Below, piece by piece: positions 6,593 through 10,169 of a DNA stretch of 10,169 bases. A program made the position numbers and the translations under genes. This DNA is from Nitrospirales bacterium (GTDB taxonomy: Bacteria > Nitrospirota > Nitrospiria > Nitrospirales > UBA8639): assembly GCA_029261305.1 (NCBI GenBank), contig JAJDBO010000158.1:1-10169 (forward strand). Direction: 5' to 3'. The notes under the pieces are model-generated. The model was not told where the DNA came from. It was given only the letters and a program-made list of their open reading frames with translations, and made no database searches. How positions within the stretch are numbered: the stretch's first letter is position 1; every line of letters begins with the position of its first letter.

Positions 6593-9500
6593 TTATTTGA
6601 GCAATACCTGAATTCTCTTTGGCGAAGCGAGCAGAAATTCCCTTTCCAATTGCCTGATATTCATTTCTTTTTTAAACGTTGGCAATTTTATTCCTGCACC
6701 TTTCAGAATCGTGCCCATTTCTGAAACAACCTTTGTGGCTCCAGGACTGACACCTTCGGGATCGTTAAGACTTAGTCGATCCAAAAGTCCATGGCTCGCT
6801 GTTTCCAATATTTCCTGATACACGATTCGGTTTTCGTCATTGGGTGTCAGTCTAATCGTCGCGGACAAGGCACTGGCTGTTTTTTGATATTCGGATAACA
6901 AGGTTGCCTCTTTCATAGATGCAGTAGGCAAGACATCCACCACAAACGTTTGTGCGATTTTGTAGGTCTTGGTCTTTTGGATCGCCACATTGGCTCCGGC
7001 CTCCTCAATAACCGCAACCTGCTTTTGATACCGTCCTCCATAAACTTCCGTCGCCTTGGTTCTAACCTGTTCTTCAGGCAAATCCATATTCGACGAAACT
7101 CTGACCGTAAAGGAGTTGTTGATGGGGAATGGGCGACCCACTCTAACGAGTATCATGTCTACGACTTGGTCAGGGCCAGGTTTGAGTTGAATCGTTTTCC
7201 TATCTGCGAAGGCACCCTGAAGTGTCGCTTCCAACGTATATGGTCCGGGGACCAGCGGAGGGAATTTATAGAAACCTTGCGAATCAGTGAGAGTAGAAAG
7301 CCTCATCCCCACAATCTGGACAAGACTCCCAGAAGCTCTGGCCCCGGTAGCCAAGGACACCCGACCACGGATAGTGCCAGTAGCAATTTCAGCAAGCGTG
7401 AGATCCTGAGAGATGGTTGCACCCGCGGGAAGCTTTACAACGGCTACAGGACTGGACCGATTATCTAAGTTCGCTTGCAGGGTATAGGTTGAGGGGGCCA
7501 ATTTGGGGAACTGGTAATTCCCTTTGGAATCAGCCGCTGTTAACCTGCCGGTTTCCTTAATACTCACAATACTACCAGGAGCCGACGCACCACGTTCATC
7601 GCTAAACACACGACCTTGGATAATCCCAACCTTTGGATTGGGTTGGGGTTCGGGTTGGGATATGATTCGTGGAACCAAGAGAACTAACACCTGGCCTCGA
7701 TCTTTCCCTGGGCAAACTTTACCGATCCGCTCTATGGAATAGGAGAACCGATCGACACCACCGGGAATTGGATTACGGTTTTCGTATTGAATGTGTCCAT
7801 CCTTTAAGAGGGAAACCTGGCCGCCTAATTCAGTTTTTGCCTGATCCAACGAAATTTGAGGTCTTGACGCGGTTTCATTCCGGGTTTTGTTTGGATGGGT
7901 TTGATACGCATCATAATCATTATCCAGAACATTGAAGGTTTCTAGAATACCTCCGTCTTCATTATCGTCATACACCACCTTAAAGTAATTCGGTTGGGCA
8001 ACGGGAGGCACACAAACAACTTCCGGATCAATGGAACAACAACAAGGCACTTTACCGGACAGGGAGAAGTCCGCAACAATGTGCTCTCCTTTACCATCCG
8101 GAGTTGGGCCGGATACCAAAATAAACGTTCCTCCCTTCTCGACACCACCTACATGTTCAAGGCCAGGAAACTTTTCGGCAAACTTTTTGAATACTCGTGG
8201 ATCCTGTTGCCGCAGGTATTCATAGGTCGAGGAGATATTCAATACTTTACTCCAAGTACCATCACGAAGAATCTTATGAATACCGAATACATGATCCACC
8301 TTGGCCCGGCCCAGATACCTTCGAACCTCGGGAAGAAGTTTCCCGGACAGACTTGAATCAAGGAAAGAGATCAAATGATTGAGCACCAGATGGAATTCAA
8401 TAAGGTCATGCAAAAGCACTTTCCATTGAGTGAGAAACTGTGGTCCATCCAAGGCACTCAGAGTCTTGGGCAAATACCCATTACGTAGATATTGCTCCTG
8501 GTCCTGGATCCTCGACAGGGCAGACAACAACTGAGCCTGTAGTTGACTAGCCAATTCTCCCCGCACGAGCGATTGGATCAATTCTTGTACCACCTCTCCT
8601 GATATGTCTGGCAAAAGACCCCGAAGATGACTTAACACATTCAAAACGCCTTCTCGTGCGCTCAAGTAGTCCACAAGAAGTGATGTGTGATCGCAGAATA
8701 AGGGTTGCGCATCCCGAACCGTTCTCCATGCCTGATATTGCTTGAGTAACTGGCCACGTTGAAGTTGGACTTCTTTTTCCAATTCATCCAGAATTTTTGT
8801 TTCCCTCCCTCCGCCTTGTCTCTGTAGGAAATTGGCAAAACTCATGCGCCATTGAGTCAAAACTTTTTCAATAGAGACTTGGGTAGTCCGCATCCCCTGG
8901 GTCAGTTTACTTTCTTCTGCCATCCGATCTTCGAGATAGAGAGTTTTCACTTCAAATTCCAAATTGTGCTGCTTTCGCAGCTTGACAATCGCATTGAGGG
9001 CCACGTCATAGGACATCCCGAGATGGCCTTCAATCCGGAGAAAGGAGCATTGCGTATAGTCAAAGTCCAAATCGGCGCGAGTCGATTCGCTGTCGATCCC
9101 AACATTGGCATAACTCCAAAGACGATCTGTGGTGCAACACATGGTAGGTTGCCAATTGGCAAACAGTCCTGTTGACAATTTAAAGTAGAAAGGAATGGCA
9201 CGTTTCCCCAACGGGTATAACTCCGTGTGACTTGGGGTAATACGCACTTCTTTCGGAAGAGCTTTGAGAAGGGGAATTCTCAGTATGGCGATGACCCGGA
9301 GCAACAGCTTGCGTACCTGCACCAACTCCCCATGTGCCACATTTCCAATTGAAGCTGGTTGGTATTCATGTCGATACTGTTCGCTTCGATCTAAGGCTCC
9401 ACCAAAGAGATGGCGCGGAAATTCGGAGTCGGGGCAGCAGTCTCGCTTCAACTCACAGGCCGCCGACACAAACTCGTTATAAGCGTATCCTAAATCTTTG

Positions 9501-10159
9501 AGTTCGTCATAATGATATTGATGGATTTCGTTGTTTTGACTGAAATCCAAAAAATCCTTAGTCAGGTCAGGAATTTTTTCAATCACCAATTGATCAAGAC
9601 CTAAAAAGGTCGCATATGTGTTGATAGACGACAATACATGTTCCATTAACACCGGCAATTGTTTTTCAATAATCTGTAGATATCCATTATTAATATCTGC
9701 CGTAGTGTTCATGGTTGATAAAGGATGACTCACGTGCAAGCGAGGCATATGGAGTGTCGTGGGAGGAGGACCGCACTCTTCAAGAGCCTCCAGATCAGCT
9801 TTGAAGACCAACAACACCCGTACATTCAAGCGAATGTTGTGCCCCTTGTTATCACATGCCGTCACAAGGCAAGAGTTGAGCTCTTCTTCATCTTGCTCAA
9901 GGTAGAGGACCAGGACATAGTGATTCGGTGTGAGCGTCGTCAGTAACTCTGGCGCATTCACCTCAGATTCAAGATCCTCTTCTTCTGACAACATCGAAGT
10001 CGCGGTCGTTTCATCGAGTAATTCCTTGACCACGTCTTTCCCAAGAGACGCCCATAACCCATACCGAGGGCCATTATCTTTTTCTCTAGGATCCAGATAG
10101 GTTCGATAATGAGTGAATTGCGTTGCTGGTAAGGTAATCACGTAACCATCGGAAGTCAC
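6593..10159 (-). CDS. Large unrecognised eCIS-locus protein with tandem carboxypeptidase-regulatory-like domains
   Basis: 1188 residues from a GTG at 10159; I cannot assign a name. Visible layout: a beta-rich N-terminal region (1-130); a mainly helical region (130-280); a mixed region with vicinal cysteines (Cys241-242, Cys341-342); a long helical, partly coiled-coil stretch (about 410-650); a Cys cluster (706-708, 716); a cadherin/Ig-like segment (about 725-815) with FNVLDNDYDAY and DRFSYSI, like the VLxND...GxxxY...DxFxY pattern of bacterial Ig-like repeats; two tandem transthyretin-like domains (about 843-925 and 926-1010) sharing the pattern GxIxGRV...DSxGxYxFPxLxPxxYTL; and a C-terminal domain rich in Lys and Glu. 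AGGA lies 6 bases before the GTG, and GTGA would give a 4-base overlap with an upstream stop. The frame is nevertheless open to the window edge, so an earlier start is possible. No signal peptide. It holds the tail-fibre (Afp13) position before the tape-measure gene, so a particle-surface or baseplate role is plausible but inferred. Confidence 0.8.
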   Translation of the reverse strand: MTSDGYVITLPATQFTHYRTYLDPREKDNGPRYGLWASLGKDVVKELLDETTATSMLSEEEDLESEVNAPELLTTLTPNHYVLVLYLEQDEEELNSCLVTACDNKGHNIRLNVRVLLVFKADLEALEECGPPPTTLHMPRLHVSHPLSTMNTTADINNGYLQIIEKQLPVLMEHVLSSINTYATFLGLDQLVIEKIPDLTKDFLDFSQNNEIHQYHYDELKDLGYAYNEFVSAACELKRDCCPDSEFPRHLFGGALDRSEQYRHEYQPASIGNVAHGELVQVRKLLLRVIAILRIPLLKALPKEVRITPSHTELYPLGKRAIPFYFKLSTGLFANWQPTMCCTTDRLWSYANVGIDSESTRADLDFDYTQCSFLRIEGHLGMSYDVALNAIVKLRKQHNLEFEVKTLYLEDRMAEESKLTQGMRTTQVSIEKVLTQWRMSFANFLQRQGGGRETKILDELEKEVQLQRGQLLKQYQAWRTVRDAQPLFCDHTSLLVDYLSAREGVLNVLSHLRGLLPDISGEVVQELIQSLVRGELASQLQAQLLSALSRIQDQEQYLRNGYLPKTLSALDGPQFLTQWKVLLHDLIEFHLVLNHLISFLDSSLSGKLLPEVRRYLGRAKVDHVFGIHKILRDGTWSKVLNISSTYEYLRQQDPRVFKKFAEKFPGLEHVGGVEKGGTFILVSGPTPDGKGEHIVADFSLSGKVPCCCSIDPEVVCVPPVAQPNYFKVVYDDNEDGGILETFNVLDNDYDAYQTHPNKTRNETASRPQISLDQAKTELGGQVSLLKDGHIQYENRNPIPGGVDRFSYSIERIGKVCPGKDRGQVLVLLVPRIISQPEPQPNPKVGIIQGRVFSDERGASAPGSIVSIKETGRLTAADSKGNYQFPKLAPSTYTLQANLDNRSSPVAVVKLPAGATISQDLTLAEIATGTIRGRVSLATGARASGSLVQIVGMRLSTLTDSQGFYKFPPLVPGPYTLEATLQGAFADRKTIQLKPGPDQVVDMILVRVGRPFPINNSFTVRVSSNMDLPEEQVRTKATEVYGGRYQKQVAVIEEAGANVAIQKTKTYKIAQTFVVDVLPTASMKEATLLSEYQKTASALSATIRLTPNDENRIVYQEILETASHGLLDRLSLNDPEGVSPGATKVVSEMGTILKGAGIKLPTFKKEMNIRQLEREFLLASPKRIQVLLK

Positions 10160-10169
10160 GCCATATCCT

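Noticed and set aside
6950..7468. Plus-strand frame of 172 codons opposite the 1188-residue protein
   Set aside because: No recognisable domain, and it lies fully antisense to a clear transthyretin-like coding region.

Overview
The window carries part of an extracellular contractile injection system (eCIS) locus, a phage-tail-like device related to Afp (antifeeding prophage) and PVC. All real genes lie on the minus strand, so transcription runs from the right edge to the left edge. The identification rests on three neighbouring proteins that together are diagnostic: a CIS tape-measure-family protein (Afp14-like), a single-domain AAA+ ATPase (Afp15-like), and a large protein with a DUF4157 'eCIS core' domain carrying an HELTH motif. 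Base composition is moderate, with no extreme GC bias. I cannot place the organism from this sequence: eCIS occur in many Gram-negative, some Gram-positive and some archaeal lineages, and no taxonomic marker gene is present.

Layout in transcription order: (1) 10159 to 6593, a 1188-residue protein I cannot name. It has a beta-rich N-terminus, a long helical middle, a cadherin/Ig-like segment, two tandem carboxypeptidase-regulatory-like (transthyretin-like) domains and a further C-terminal domain. It sits just upstream of the tape-measure gene, the slot held by the tail fibre (Afp13) in Afp. (2) 6511 to 4778, the CIS tape-measure-family protein. (3) 4778 to 3414, the AAA+ ATPase, whose ATG overlaps the preceding TAA by one base. 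(4) 3341 to the left edge, the DUF4157 protein. Its frame is open for at least 1113 codons and runs out of the window.

Working model (inference): the tape-measure and AAA+ proteins act in setting or finishing the tube/sheath length during assembly in the cytoplasm. The DUF4157 protein is a cargo or cargo-associated factor. The 1188-residue protein is a structural or surface-exposed accessory of the particle. None of the proteins whose N-terminus is visible has a signal peptide, which fits assembly in the cytosol. Sheath, tube, baseplate and spike genes are not in the window and are expected upstream (right).

The tight spacing (1-base overlap, gaps of about 70 to 80 bases) suggests one operon. 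Two small regulatory possibilities are noted: a 13-codon mini-ORF just ahead of the tape-measure gene, and a perfect TATAAT ahead of the DUF4157 gene. No RNA genes, CRISPR arrays, insertion sequences or plus-strand genes are supported.
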